Position numbers and translations under genes: made by a program
The notes under the pieces: model-generated
What the model was told of the DNA's origin: nothing
What the model saw: only the letters and a program-made list of their open reading frames with translations
Database searches by the model: none
Part shown: in pieces, positions 33,103 through 42,851 of the stretch
Layout: every line of letters starts with the position of its first letter
Position numbering within the stretch: the first letter of the stretch is position 1
Assembly: GCA_002304925.1 (NCBI GenBank)
Contig: DBPT01000032.1
Coordinates: 187,460-251,459, forward strand
Length of the DNA: 64,000 nucleotides
DNA from: Prolixibacteraceae bacterium UBA1413
GTDB taxonomy: Bacteria; Bacteroidota; Bacteroidia; Bacteroidales; Prolixibacteraceae
Direction: 5' to 3'

Positions 33103-33819
33103 TTATTTTTTGATGATGTTCCCGCCAGAAGATGAGTTGACATTTAACGTATCAGGGGAGCCGCTATAGAAGATGTTTCCTCCGCTGGAAGCATCGGCGG
33201 TCAGGTCGTTCTGTACCGAAATCCAGATATTCCCCCCACTGGAAGCACGGGCATCACAACGCAGGGCGTGGATATCTCCTGCTTTGACGTTGGCTCCCGA
33301 GGAAGTTTTAACATTCATTTCGCGGACCAATCCTTCAAGAAAGATATTGGCACCCGAGGAGGCACTGACTTCCATCTTCTCTCCTTCGATGTCGATCCGG
33401 ATATTGCTTCCTGCCGAGCCCCTGACCTCCAGGTGGTCGGTTACCAGCTGGTTGTCGCTCCTGATGTTGCTGCCAGCGGTCCCGGTGATTTCACTGAGGT
33501 CACTGACGGTAACAATCACTTTCTTTTCACTGGCTTTCCAAATGTTCGCCAACGCCCTGATTTCCAGGATGTCATTCTCCACCCTGGTCTCAATAAGCTT
33601 GTGCAGGTTTTTGTCGGCAATTACCTTAACGCCGGGTTCGTCACCCTGAACAAGGTGTACCGTCATCCCGCTGGTAACCCTGATACCATGGAAATCGCCC
33701 ACCACACGGGTCTCTTCCTTCACGTTCCCGTCCCCTTTTACCGAAGGCCCCATGAAAAGGCAGGAAGTTAGCGTAAATCCCAGGAACGCCAACAAAACTG
33801 AAAAATGAAATGACCGCAT
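33103..33819 (-). CDS. Head-GIN domain lipoprotein (DUF2807)
   Basis: A 238-residue predicted lipoprotein (lipobox TLTSC) starting at the internal Met 33819. After the signal comes GDGNVKEETRVVGDFHGIRV, the head-GIN domain opening. The rest is a beta-helix-like run of short units (SAGSNIRI, ASSGANIFLE, TSSGANVKAG, ASSGGNIWIS, ASSGGNIFYS, SSSGGNIIKK) with a near-constant S-S-G-x-N-I. Such proteins are called putative auto-transporter adhesins, though evidence for adhesion is thin. Single gene, no operon partner. Confidence 0.82.
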   Translation of the reverse strand: MRSFHFSVLLAFLGFTLTSCLFMGPSVKGDGNVKEETRVVGDFHGIRVTSGMTVHLVQGDEPGVKVIADKNLHKLIETRVENDILEIRALANIWKASEKKVIVTVSDLSEITGTAGSNIRSDNQLVTDHLEVRGSAGSNIRIDIEGEKMEVSASSGANIFLEGLVREMNVKTSSGANVKAGDIHALRCDARASSGGNIWISVQNDLTADASSGGNIFYSGSPDTLNVNSSSGGNIIKK

Positions 33820-34032
33820 AATACCGTTTTTTATAAGTTGAAACGAAGATACGCACAAGAAGGGGGGAGAGGTAGCAGATATCGCTGAAAGGCGGCTATT
33901 TGCCGGTAGACGGTGACTTTTCGGGTGGCAGCCGATTTCATGCTTCCGTCGTTGCGGAACATCCGCATCCTTTTAAGGTAAATTAACAGCCGTTCCTGGG
34001 ATGTCCCCGGGCCATAATCCGGTAAGTTTTAC

Positions 34033-34040
34033 TAATTTTG
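34033..34040 (+). promoter_or_regulatory. -7 box for the processing protease
   Basis: TAATTTTG matches TAnnTTTG, 36 bases before the ATG at 34076. The gap from 33820 to this box holds no gene or RNA I can recognise. Confidence 0.45.
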
Positions 34041-34075
34041 ACCCGTTTTGAATTATCAAAGGATCGGAAAACAGT

Positions 34076-35755
34076 ATGCAAATGAAGATCAGAAAGTTTT
34101 TATACGCACTGGCACTGTTGGTAATTTCAGGGATTGTCCTGTTCGGTTTTACCAACGACCAGAAGAATTTTGAAATTGCCAAGAATCTCGATATATATTA
34201 TTCTCTTTTCCGGGAGTTGAATGCCTTTTATGTGGATGACATTGAGCCGAACAAGCTGGTAAAGACGAGCATTGACAAGATGCTGGAATCTCTGGATCCT
34301 TATACGAATTATATTTCAGAGGAAGATGTGGAGGATTTCAGGTTTATGACCACCGGTGAATATGCGGGAATCGGGGCGTTAATCAGCAAGCATGGCGACC
34401 ACATCATCATTGCCGAGCCGTACGAAGGATTTCCGGCGCAGAAGAGTGGTCTCAAAGCTGGTGACATCCTCCTTGAAGTGGAAGGGAAGTCAACGTCCAC
34501 GATGACCACGGAAGATGTGAGCAATTTGCTGAAGGGACCGGCCATGAAGCCGGTAAAGGTTAAAATCCAACGGCCTGGGGAGAAAAAACCTTTTGAGGTG
34601 GATGTGGTACGCGAAAAAATCAGCATTGATGCAGTTCCCTATTACGGCATGGTTGATGACAATACCGCCTATATCCGGCTTTCCAATTTTACCCAGGATT
34701 GTGGTGATGAGGTAAAGAAAGCCTTTCTGGAGTTGAGGAAACAGCACAATCCCGAAGCCCTGATTCTGGATCTCCGTTCCAATCCGGGAGGTTTGCTCAT
34801 CGAGTCGGTGAAAATCATGAATCTTTTTGTTCCCCGGGGATCTGAAATTGTGAGCACGCGCGGGAAGGTGAAGGAGTGGGACAATATGTACAAGGCGACC
34901 CAGAATCCGGTGGATACGACCATCCGGATTGCGGTGATCACGAACCGGGGTTCGGCATCGGCATCCGAGATCATTGCCGGCGCCATGCAGGATTTGGACC
35001 GCGGACTGGTGGTAGGGACCCGTACTTTTGGAAAGGGGTTGGTGCAGACCACCCGCGACCTGAGTTACAACACCAAGTTAAAGGTGACCACGGCAAAATA
35101 TTATATTCCCAGCGGAAGATGTATCCAGGCGCTCGACTACTCGCACAGGAATGAGGACGGCAGCGTGGGTACCGTGCCCGACTCCCTGATTTCGCGATTT
35201 ACCACCCGGAATGGAAGACAGGTGTTTGACGGCGGGGGCGTTGTGCCGGATATCAAAGTTGCCCAGGAAGAGTTGAGCAACCTGACCGTAGAAATGATTA
35301 CCCGCTTCACCATCTTTGATTATGCCACCCATTTTGCCGCCAAAACCCCTGCCATTCCGCAACCCGAGGAGTTTGAAATCACCGATGCCATTTACCGTGA
35401 TTTTACCGGTTTTGTGAAAAACAACGGGTTCAAATACGACTCCGAAACCCAGGAGGTCTATGAGAAACTCCTGAAGACCGCCAAAGAGGAGAAATACTTC
35501 GAAGTGGCTGGAGCGGAGTTCAAAGCGTTGGAGGAGCGCTTAAAACCTGACCTGGACAAGGATATGCAATTGTTCAGGAAAGAGATCAGCGATCTGCTCA
35601 AGGACGAGATCACCGGAAGGTATTACTATCAGAAAGGGGCCATCAGGGCGACCATTCATCAGGATCCCGACATCCTGAAGGCCAAGGAAATTCTGAAGGA
35701 CCCCGGGGTTTATGCCGGCTACTTTAAACCGGGCACTGTCATCTCGGCCAATTAA
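34076..35755 (+). CDS. ctpA: C-terminal processing protease (S41 family)
   Basis: A 559-residue secreted or periplasmic protease. An N-terminal signal/anchor (FLYALALLVISGIVLFGF) is followed by an N-terminal helical domain, then a PDZ domain (about residues 90-165: YAGIGALISKHGDHIIIAEPY; SGLKAGDILLEVEGK). The S41 catalytic core (about 165-350) has ITNRGSASASEIIAGAMQDL with the nucleophilic Ser and GTRTFGKGLVQ with the general-base Lys. Substrates are usually C-termini of envelope proteins. The protein is longer than minimal CtpA, with an extra C-terminal helical region after residue 400. Confidence 0.94.
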   Translation: MQMKIRKFLYALALLVISGIVLFGFTNDQKNFEIAKNLDIYYSLFRELNAFYVDDIEPNKLVKTSIDKMLESLDPYTNYISEEDVEDFRFMTTGEYAGIGALISKHGDHIIIAEPYEGFPAQKSGLKAGDILLEVEGKSTSTMTTEDVSNLLKGPAMKPVKVKIQRPGEKKPFEVDVVREKISIDAVPYYGMVDDNTAYIRLSNFTQDCGDEVKKAFLELRKQHNPEALILDLRSNPGGLLIESVKIMNLFVPRGSEIVSTRGKVKEWDNMYKATQNPVDTTIRIAVITNRGSASASEIIAGAMQDLDRGLVVGTRTFGKGLVQTTRDLSYNTKLKVTTAKYYIPSGRCIQALDYSHRNEDGSVGTVPDSLISRFTTRNGRQVFDGGGVVPDIKVAQEELSNLTVEMITRFTIFDYATHFAAKTPAIPQPEEFEITDAIYRDFTGFVKNNGFKYDSETQEVYEKLLKTAKEEKYFEVAGAEFKALEERLKPDLDKDMQLFRKEISDLLKDEITGRYYYQKGAIRATIHQDPDILKAKEILKDPGVYAGYFKPGTVISAN

Positions 35756-35767
35756 GGCGCGGAAAAG

Positions 35768-36787
35768 CTATATCGCTGACTGAAATTGCCGGAGGAAGCG
35801 GACATCGTTTTCGAAATAGAGGCGGATATCCCTGACCCCGTAAAGCAACATGGCAGTTCGTTCTATTCCCATGCCGAAGGCATAACCGGTATATTTGCGG
35901 CTGTCGATATTGCATGCTTCCAGGACGTTGGGATCCACCATTCCGCATCCCAGGATTTCGAGCCAACCGGTATATTTGCACAAGGCACATCCTTTTCCCC
36001 CGCAGATGGAGCAGCTCACGTCCATTTCAGCCGAAGGTTCCGTGAAAGGGAAATAAGAAGGCCGCAGCCGGATGGAAACCTCTTCGCCGAATAGTTCCCG
36101 AGCAAAATAGAGAAGGGTTTGTTTGAGGTCGGCAAATGATACGTTTTCGTCGACATACAATCCTTCCACCTGGTGGAAGAGGCAGTGGGAGCGCGCTGAG
36201 ATAGCCTCATTGCGGAAGACCCTTCCCGGGAAGATGGCCCGGATGGGAGGCTGGGTGCGTTCCATAACCCGGATCTGAACACTGGAGGTGTGAGTGCGCA
36301 GCAATACATCCGGATTTTTTTCAATGAAAAACGTATCCTGCATATCACGCGCGGGATGTTCCGCCGGAAAATTGAGCGCTGAAAAAACATGCCAGTCATC
36401 TTCGATTTCAGGTCCTTCAGCAACGGTAAATCCCTGCCGGCCAAAAATGTCGATGATTTTGTTACGGACGACCGACAGCGGATGACGGCTTCCCAGCCCT
36501 GTCGAATCACCTGGTGCAGTGAGGTCGAGACCGGCAGACCGGTCATCAGTTTCTTCCATCGATTCCTTCAGCCGGCTAATTTTATCAAGGGTGGCACTCT
36601 TCAATTCGTTGAGGGCTTTCCCGACTTCCTTTTTCAGTCCGGGTTCCATATCCTTGAAATCGGAAAACAACTGGCTGATAAGACCTTTTTTGCTGATGTA
36701 CCTGATGCGGAATTCTTCCAGTTCCGCAAGGGTGACTGGTGCTGCTTCCTCGATCTCCTTCAGGAGTGCCTTGATCTTTCCCAACAT
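35768..36787 (-). CDS. pheS: Phenylalanyl-tRNA synthetase alpha subunit
   Basis: A 339-residue class II catalytic subunit. The N-terminal coiled coil (LKEIEEAAPVTLAELEEFRI, GKALNELKSATLDKISRLKE) is followed by HPLSVVRNKIIDIFGRQGF, PARDMQDTFFIEKN, RVFRNEAISARSHCLFHQVEG (motif 2) and GFAFGMGIERTAM-like GYAFGMGIERTAMLLYG (motif 3). It works with PheT, which is not in the window. A consensus -7 box lies 25 bases upstream (36812-36819). No leader peptide or T-box structure is seen here. Confidence 0.96.
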   Translation of the reverse strand: MLGKIKALLKEIEEAAPVTLAELEEFRIRYISKKGLISQLFSDFKDMEPGLKKEVGKALNELKSATLDKISRLKESMEETDDRSAGLDLTAPGDSTGLGSRHPLSVVRNKIIDIFGRQGFTVAEGPEIEDDWHVFSALNFPAEHPARDMQDTFFIEKNPDVLLRTHTSSVQIRVMERTQPPIRAIFPGRVFRNEAISARSHCLFHQVEGLYVDENVSFADLKQTLLYFARELFGEEVSIRLRPSYFPFTEPSAEMDVSCSICGGKGCALCKYTGWLEILGCGMVDPNVLEACNIDSRKYTGYAFGMGIERTAMLLYGVRDIRLYFENDVRFLRQFQSAI

Positions 36788-36811
36788 GGCTCATTCATTT
36801 TTCCAGAACGG

Positions 36812-36819
36812 CAAAGATA
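36812..36819 (-). promoter_or_regulatory. -7 box for pheS
   Basis: Minus strand reads TATCTTTG, an exact TAnnTTTG match, 25 bases upstream of the pheS start codon. A -33 element is not clear. Confidence 0.5.
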
Positions 36820-36863
36820 ATGAATTGGGAGAAAAACAGGACTCAATAAATATCTCTTCCTGG

Positions 36864-37778
36864 TTATTGAAGTTCCAGAAAGGTCGTCCCGATATTGCTG
36901 CCGTCAGCAAAAATATCAATGGTGTATTTTCCGGCGATCAGTGGGGATTCGCCTTTGTTGTCCCAGTATATAGCCACGGGAATGTCATTCCCTTCATAAT
37001 TGATCTCCCTGAAAGCGGAGTAAGGAATATTCAGGTCTTCGAACTTGAAGAGGTCCCCGGCTGACTTATTCAGGAGGAGCTGGTCGGGGCGCATGATCCG
37101 GAGATAGAGGTTTTTGGCTCCCCTTTTGGCGGTGACATTTTGGCCAATGACAAAACCAACCCTGATCAGGGTGGTTCTGTTGGCAAACCTGGTTTCCTTG
37201 TTTCTGTCGTTGAGCCCGTGTGCAACCAACTCCCTTAATTCGAGGGTGGCCGCCCGTTTCAGGTTTTGTTCCAGTTCCTCCTTTTCCCTGGAAAGCCTGA
37301 TATTTATTGATTCCACCTCCCGGGCTTGTTCCTTCACTTCGAGATTTTCGGCCATGAGCATCTGGTTCCGCCGGTTCAGGGAGTCGATCTGGACAACGTA
37401 ATTCCGCATAATGTCCCGCAGGGTGGTCACTTCTTTCTGGTATCTGCTGATTTCGTTAAGGCTGACTCTACGCGTCTGCTCAACTTCTAGTAAAAGGTCC
37501 CTGACCCGGGCCTGGGCGACATAGATCTGTTCCGACAAGGTGTCGTTCTCCACCTTGAGAGAATCATACCCTGCAATGATCCGGGTCAGCTCCACCTCGA
37601 TAGAGTCCTTCTGTTCTGTTAACTGGCTGACAATCATTTTGTTGTTTTTCTTTTGCGAAAAGAAAAGGAACAACATGACAGCCAGGGTAATCGTGAGGAG
37701 AATGACAAAGAAGTTATTTCTGCGGTCTTTGGGAGTAGCCCCCAAAATCTGTTTTTTATTTCCGGTTTCGTAAGCCAT
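36864..37778 (-). CDS. Membrane-anchored coiled-coil protein, unknown function
   Basis: I do not recognise a named family. The 304-residue protein has a short basic cytoplasmic N-terminus, one transmembrane segment (about residues 23-40: FFVILLTITLAVMLFLFF), and a long coiled coil (about residues 48-175; heptad-like EQKDSIEVELTRIIAGYDSL, REVESINIRLSREKEELEQN). A C-terminal globular beta domain follows (about 190-304; ANRTTLIRVGFVIGQNVTAKRG, LIAGKYTIDIFADGSNIGTT). The layout resembles envelope-spanning tethers found in Bacteroidota. It lies upstream of pheS on the same strand with a 76-base gap that contains a promoter, so they are probably separate units. Confidence 0.65.
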   Translation of the reverse strand: MAYETGNKKQILGATPKDRRNNFFVILLTITLAVMLFLFFSQKKNNKMIVSQLTEQKDSIEVELTRIIAGYDSLKVENDTLSEQIYVAQARVRDLLLEVEQTRRVSLNEISRYQKEVTTLRDIMRNYVVQIDSLNRRNQMLMAENLEVKEQAREVESINIRLSREKEELEQNLKRAATLELRELVAHGLNDRNKETRFANRTTLIRVGFVIGQNVTAKRGAKNLYLRIMRPDQLLLNKSAGDLFKFEDLNIPYSAFREINYEGNDIPVAIYWDNKGESPLIAGKYTIDIFADGSNIGTTFLELQ

Positions 37779-37847
37779 TGCCAGTCAAATAATATTTTCT
37801 TCAAACTTAGTGATTTTATGGCAATTCACGGTTAAAATCCAGGAAAG

Positions 37848-39779
37848 TCACGGAAAGCCGGCCGGCATTCCGAAATTGGAGTCTGGACTCTGCCGCTCCA
37901 TTTCCGCATCACGGCGTTGCTGTTCCTGCATTTCCTTACGTTTCTTTTCCTCTTCTTCCTTGTCAATGAGGACTTTCCTGAAAGTCGGATCGGGCTTGAG
38001 GTCCCATTCATACTGGTTGTCCCAGTTGGATCTGACCTTTACGATTTCAGGGAGGTAGCCTACCCGTTCTGATTGCTGTTTTAGGCTGAAAATGCCGGGA
38101 TCCCACTTCCCGTTGTTGTTTGTGTCGAAGATGATTTTGACCTTGTATTTGGCAGGAGCCAGGAAATCGAAGGTCACTTTTCCGTCGGAGAACGCTTTCA
38201 GGGTTCTGAGCACTTTTTCCTCCTTGCTGTTGTCGAGCAGTTGAACAAGGATGGTATCTTTTACTGACGTAAAATTGAGGATGATGCGACCGTAGAAATC
38301 ATCGGCTTGCGTTACAAACTGTTTTTTGAATTTTTGGTTGGTGATGCCGTAAATATTTTTACAGGCAGCGGAGTCAATTTCCAGGACATATCCTGTCGAT
38401 GGTTCCCAGGGGAAATCGATCAGCCAGGAGCGCCATTCTGTGGTGTCAACGGCGGGGCTGATTTTCAGGGGGGTGGCTGTTGAGTCTTCGGCGAGGGTCA
38501 GCCTGATTGCGGAGAAGTCGAATTCTCGTGCCGGTTCGGGTGTTTGCAGGCGGATGGGAGTATTCAGGTCAAATCCCGTGCTTTTGATGTTGTCGGTCAA
38601 TGTAAACTGGGTGATCCGGGGTGTTTCGTCATCTTTTTTCCTGCGGCGGGTGTCGGAAACTTCTTTCCCGGTATAGGTGAGCGAGACGGTATCCCTGTGG
38701 AGATACTTTTGTTTCATGGAATCAAGCTGAAAATAGGCGAGTTCCATCTTCAGGGTATCCATGCGGGCCACCAGGGTATCTGTAATCCACAGTGTCAGGG
38801 AATCGATTGCGGGGTTGTACTCCAGGGTATACCAATCAGGGATTTCCCTGCCCTGAAGGGAAATGGCCAGGGTATCTTTGACGCTTTCTCCAAAGACGAA
38901 GGTGCATTTATAACGGTTGTCACGAACCGACTTATCCAGGAACTGGTCATAGAATTTTTCAGTGAAGGTGCGCAGATAGACCGGATCGGGCTTGAACTGG
39001 GTATGGCCGGCAATCAGAAGGGAATCGGCACCGATGGCCAAGGTATCGGGATCAGCGGTGAATTCTGCGGAAGGAATGATCAGGGAGTCACAAAAGGCAA
39101 ATTCTTCAGCACCGGCATCATATTTCAGATTGTTGTTGGCATCGTTGACGGCAAACAGGTTGTAAGTCCCCGGCTTGATATTGTCAAAGAGGAACAACCC
39201 CCGGTCATCGGTTTTGGCCACATAATCGGGGATCGAAGCCGTAACGGCAGTATCGTTCAAGTTGCTGTGCAACATGACCAGAATCTTTTCCTGGGGTTCC
39301 AGGTCATGGCCTTTTTTAACCATCCCGGCAACGCGAAGGGTGTCGATCACATCGCCGGTGCTGAAAAGCATCCGCAGCCTGGGGTAGGGATTTTGCTCAT
39401 TGTTGTCAACCACGGAATTCTTAAAATCAAGGGAGTAGGTTACTCCTTTTTTGAGCTCTTCGTTGAAAGTCACAATCAGGGAGCGTGATTTGGTCCGGAT
39501 GCCAGGCCGTTTGGTCAGAGGCGGCGACACCACCAGCTCTTCCGAAACCCGATCGGGAATGATGAATTCATCGAATGTGAGCCGGACCTCTTTGCCCGAA
39601 AAGTTGATTCCCGACATTTCGGGAACACTCTCCAGCAATACCGGCGGAATGGAATCCCTTGGGCCCCCGGTAGGCATTCCCTGGTTGGCACACCTGCCAA
39701 AGAGAATTGCTACCCCCGCCAGGAGGGCGAGGAAAAACGGGAGTTGATGCCGTATGTTGTTTTTCAAAGAATGACTCAT
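37848..39779 (-). CDS. Ig-like (SbsA-type) domain lipoprotein
   Basis: A 643-residue predicted lipoprotein; the start at 39779 gives a signal ending in the lipobox ILFGRC. After it comes NQGMPTGGPRDSIPPVLLES, a segment common in a Bacteroidota family of Ig-like proteins, then an SbsA-type Ig-like domain (NFSGKEVRLTFDEFIIPDRVSEEL) to about residue 120. A prealbumin-like insert (GLFLFDNIKPGTYNLFAVND) and further beta-sandwich repeats follow, with a Glu/Arg-rich C-terminus (KEEEEKKRKEMQEQQRRDAE). Function is unknown; surface location is inferred. Confidence 0.8.
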   Translation of the reverse strand: MSHSLKNNIRHQLPFFLALLAGVAILFGRCANQGMPTGGPRDSIPPVLLESVPEMSGINFSGKEVRLTFDEFIIPDRVSEELVVSPPLTKRPGIRTKSRSLIVTFNEELKKGVTYSLDFKNSVVDNNEQNPYPRLRMLFSTGDVIDTLRVAGMVKKGHDLEPQEKILVMLHSNLNDTAVTASIPDYVAKTDDRGLFLFDNIKPGTYNLFAVNDANNNLKYDAGAEEFAFCDSLIIPSAEFTADPDTLAIGADSLLIAGHTQFKPDPVYLRTFTEKFYDQFLDKSVRDNRYKCTFVFGESVKDTLAISLQGREIPDWYTLEYNPAIDSLTLWITDTLVARMDTLKMELAYFQLDSMKQKYLHRDTVSLTYTGKEVSDTRRRKKDDETPRITQFTLTDNIKSTGFDLNTPIRLQTPEPAREFDFSAIRLTLAEDSTATPLKISPAVDTTEWRSWLIDFPWEPSTGYVLEIDSAACKNIYGITNQKFKKQFVTQADDFYGRIILNFTSVKDTILVQLLDNSKEEKVLRTLKAFSDGKVTFDFLAPAKYKVKIIFDTNNNGKWDPGIFSLKQQSERVGYLPEIVKVRSNWDNQYEWDLKPDPTFRKVLIDKEEEEKKRKEMQEQQRRDAEMERQSPDSNFGMPAGFP

Positions 39780-39890
39780 AAAAATATTCCCTGTTCCGAT
39801 CAGGATAAAACGGGTTACAAACATACAAATTCCCTGAAAAACCTTTTGATATCCGTTTAGCTTTTATACTTTCAGCGAAAATTTCAGTTC

Positions 39891-42071
39891 ATGGCCAAGA
39901 TGAAAAAGATGAAAAAACGCATTCAACTGGCTGCATTTAACAAGAAAAACCTGAAATCGGCGATTTTGTCGGTGATGTATGATGATCCGGTGAAGCCGTT
40001 GAATTATAAGCAAATAGCCTCTGTTTTGGAGATCCGTGATGAGGAATCGCGCAAGCTGGTGGTGGTGGTTCTCGATGAGCTTCACGACAGCGGGTACCTT
40101 GAGCAGTTGGGCCGGGGAAAATTCCGGTTGCGGACTCGGGGAGGCACCGTTACCGGAGAGGTCGACATGCAGCCCACGGGATATGCCTATGTTCACAGTG
40201 AGGAAGCCGAAACACCGGTATATGTGTCGGCTCGAAATCTCCTGCATGCCATGGCCGGCGACAGGGTCCGGGTTCATCTTTTTGCCCGCCGCAAGGGGCA
40301 TGACCTGGAAGGGGAAGTGGTGGAAATCCTTGAACGCTCGAAAAAATCCTTTGTGGGAACGGTGGAACTCACGCGGAATTATGCTTTTCTGATGCCGGCG
40401 GGTAAGGTAAGTTTTGATATTTTCATTCCCGAAGAACATCTCGGTGGGGTAAAAAACGGGCAAAAGGCGATCGCGGAAATCACGGAATGGCCTGCGAATG
40501 CCAAAAATCCCGTTGGGAGGATCATTGAAGTCCTGGGAGATCCTGGGGTCCATGAAACTGAAATGCATGCCATTCTTGCTGAATTTGAACTGCCCTTGCG
40601 ATTTCCGGAGGAGGTGGAGGCGGCAGCCGAAAAGATACCCCTTGAAATTCCACCCCGGGAATACAGCAACAGGCGTGACTTCAGGGAAATTTCGACCTTT
40701 ACCATCGATCCCGCCGATGCCAAGGACTTCGACGACGCCCTGTCGGTGCGCACCCTGGAAAACGGAAACTGGGAAGTCGGAATCCATATCGCCGATGTTA
40801 CCTATTATGTAAAGCCCGGATCACTCCTCGAGGAGGAAGCCTTCGAGCGGGGTACTTCGGTCTACCTGGTCGACAGGGTAGTTCCCATGCTGCCCGAGAA
40901 GTTGTCGAACGGCGTTTGCTCCCTCCGGCCCAATGAGGATAAACTCTGTTTTTCGGCCGTCTTCGAGATGGATTCCGAAGCCAGGGTGGTCCATGAGTGG
41001 TTTGGCAAAAGTATCATCAATTCAGACCGGCGGTTCAACTACGAAGAGGCTCAGGAGATCATAGAAACGGGAAAAGGTGACTTGGCACAGGAAATCCTGT
41101 TGTTGAACTCCCTGGCGGAGAAACTCCGGGAAAAAAGATTCCGCAGCGGATCCATCGCCTTTGACCGTGTGGAGATAAAATTCAACATTGATGAAAAAGG
41201 AAAACCGCTGTCGGTATATTTCACGGAAGCCAGGGAATCCAACAAAATGATCGAGGAATTCATGTTACTGGCCAACAGGCGGGTGGCGGAACTTTGTGGG
41301 AAGACGGACGATACAAAGACCCCCCGGACGTTTGTATATCGGATTCACGACCGTCCAGATGCCGAAAAACTGGACAACTTCAACAATTTCATTCATAAAT
41401 TCGGTTATGGGATTCAGACGGTAACCCCCAAAAGTGTGGCTGAGTCGATGAACACCTTGCTGGAGGCCATCAAGGGGAAGAAGGAGCAGAATGTGGTGGA
41501 GATGCTTGCCATTAGGGCCATGGCAAAGGCGGAATATTCCACCCGGAACATCGGTCACTACGGGCTTGCCTTTGATTACTACACGCATTTTACCTCTCCC
41601 ATCCGTCGTTATCCCGACATGATGGTCCACCGACTGCTGGAAAAATATCTCGAAGGGGGTCGTTCACCTCATGCCGGAGACTATGAAGAAGCGTGCAGAC
41701 ACGCTTCCGAAATGGAATCCCGGGCAGCCAATGCGGAAAGGGCTTCCGTGAAATATAAACAGATCGAGTTCATGCAGGACCACATGGGTGAAATCTTCAA
41801 CGGCGTGATTTCAGGAGTGACCGACTGGGGACTTTATGTGGAACTGGAAAATAAAATCGAGGGAATGATCCCGGTGGGAGAACTGGATGATGACTTTTAC
41901 ATTTTTGAAGAAAAAGAGTACCTGATCAGGGGACGTCATTCCGGGAGGGTTTTCCAGCTGGGAGATGCCGTCAGGGTGAAAATATGGAGAACCAACCTCG
42001 AAAAGAAACAACTTGACTTTTTGCTTGCCGGCGAGAACGGGAACAACACACCCCGGGGCCGGAAAGAATAA
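39891..42071 (+). CDS. rnr: Ribonuclease R
   Basis: A 726-residue 3'-5' exoribonuclease of the RNB family, which degrades structured RNA and defective rRNA or tRNA. An N-terminal helix-turn-helix-like region (MYDDPVKPLNYKQIASVLEI) is followed by cold-shock domains, the RNB catalytic core (TIDPADAKDFDDALSVRTLE with four Asp residues that bind Mg2+; SPIRRYPDMMVHRLL), and a C-terminal S1 domain (GVISGVTDWGLYVELENKIEGM). The basic N-terminus MAKMKKMKKRIQ is typical. It stands upstream of a TetR gene with its own promoter. Confidence 0.96.
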   Translation: MAKMKKMKKRIQLAAFNKKNLKSAILSVMYDDPVKPLNYKQIASVLEIRDEESRKLVVVVLDELHDSGYLEQLGRGKFRLRTRGGTVTGEVDMQPTGYAYVHSEEAETPVYVSARNLLHAMAGDRVRVHLFARRKGHDLEGEVVEILERSKKSFVGTVELTRNYAFLMPAGKVSFDIFIPEEHLGGVKNGQKAIAEITEWPANAKNPVGRIIEVLGDPGVHETEMHAILAEFELPLRFPEEVEAAAEKIPLEIPPREYSNRRDFREISTFTIDPADAKDFDDALSVRTLENGNWEVGIHIADVTYYVKPGSLLEEEAFERGTSVYLVDRVVPMLPEKLSNGVCSLRPNEDKLCFSAVFEMDSEARVVHEWFGKSIINSDRRFNYEEAQEIIETGKGDLAQEILLLNSLAEKLREKRFRSGSIAFDRVEIKFNIDEKGKPLSVYFTEARESNKMIEEFMLLANRRVAELCGKTDDTKTPRTFVYRIHDRPDAEKLDNFNNFIHKFGYGIQTVTPKSVAESMNTLLEAIKGKKEQNVVEMLAIRAMAKAEYSTRNIGHYGLAFDYYTHFTSPIRRYPDMMVHRLLEKYLEGGRSPHAGDYEEACRHASEMESRAANAERASVKYKQIEFMQDHMGEIFNGVISGVTDWGLYVELENKIEGMIPVGELDDDFYIFEEKEYLIRGRHSGRVFQLGDAVRVKIWRTNLEKKQLDFLLAGENGNNTPRGRKE

Positions 42072-42082
42072 GAAAAATGCGT

Positions 42083-42090
42083 TATATTTG
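42083..42090 (+). promoter_or_regulatory. -7 box for the TetR gene
   Basis: TATATTTG matches TAnnTTTG, 33 bases before the ATG at 42123 and 12 bases after the rnr stop. An AT-rich tract (TAATTATATATTAAAC) lies between it and the start and could be an operator. Confidence 0.5.
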
Positions 42091-42122
42091 TAATTATATA
42101 TTAAACTTAACATCGTCGACTC

Positions 42123-42725
42123 ATGGTCAATGCGGCAGAAAACGGTACGAAAAAAGATTATAACAGGGAAAACATTCTGAAAATAGCACAGGATATCTTC
42201 AGCAAATACGGGTATAAAAAGACCACCCTTGACGATATTGCCAATGCGGTCAGAAAAGGCAAAAGTTCACTTTATTATTATTTTAAGAGCAAGGAAGATC
42301 TTTTCCAGGCGGTGATCATGAAGGAGGTTGAAGTCCTGGCGCGTGAACTTGACAAGGTAGTGAACCGGAATACCGACCCGGTGGACAAACTCAGGGATTA
42401 CCTGCTGACCAAAATCACCACCTTTAGAAATCTCGCCAATTTTTACAATGCACTTGAAAATGACGTGACTGCCATCGGGTTTATCGAAGAGATCAAACAC
42501 CGTTATGAGCAGGACGAAATCAAATTGATCAAACGGATCCTCATCGAGGGAGTGAGGAAGAATGATTTTGAGATTTACGATTTCAACCTGGCTGCCATAG
42601 GGATCACCATGGCCATTAAAGGGTTGGAGATGCCTCTTTCGGCAGGGACCTACGGAAATATGAACCTCGAAAGAAGCGTTGATGTCATTCTGAAAATCAT
42701 TTGCTATGGTATCATGAAGCGTTGA
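42123..42725 (+). CDS. TetR/AcrR family transcriptional regulator
   Basis: A 200-residue regulator. The N-terminal helix-turn-helix (NILKIAQDIFSKYGYKKTTL ... DDIANAVRKGKSSLYYYFKSKEDLFQ, residues about 14-60) is typical of TetR. The C-terminal ligand-binding domain is all-helical and not recognisable by ligand. The gene lies between rnr and an M28 peptidase gene; no efflux gene is adjacent, so the target is unknown. Confidence 0.92.
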   Translation: MVNAAENGTKKDYNRENILKIAQDIFSKYGYKKTTLDDIANAVRKGKSSLYYYFKSKEDLFQAVIMKEVEVLARELDKVVNRNTDPVDKLRDYLLTKITTFRNLANFYNALENDVTAIGFIEEIKHRYEQDEIKLIKRILIEGVRKNDFEIYDFNLAAIGITMAIKGLEMPLSAGTYGNMNLERSVDVILKIICYGIMKR

Positions 42726-42851
42726 CTTCCCCGGTAATCAGCCGCTATTTATAATCATAGCCGTCCCCCCTGGCTGCTTCTCTTGCCCAGTGCCTTCGCC
42801 TGGATTTTCCCGGGGAATGTTTATTTTTACGGGCGGTTGAAGTTGTCTGTC

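Noticed and set aside
36788..36863. Phe leader peptide before pheS
   Set aside because: The 76-base gap has a promoter box but no Phe-rich frame or terminator hairpin.
39864..40787. 307-codon minus-strand frame over the start of rnr
   Set aside because: It overlaps the RNase R core on the other strand, and its translation lacks any conserved motif.
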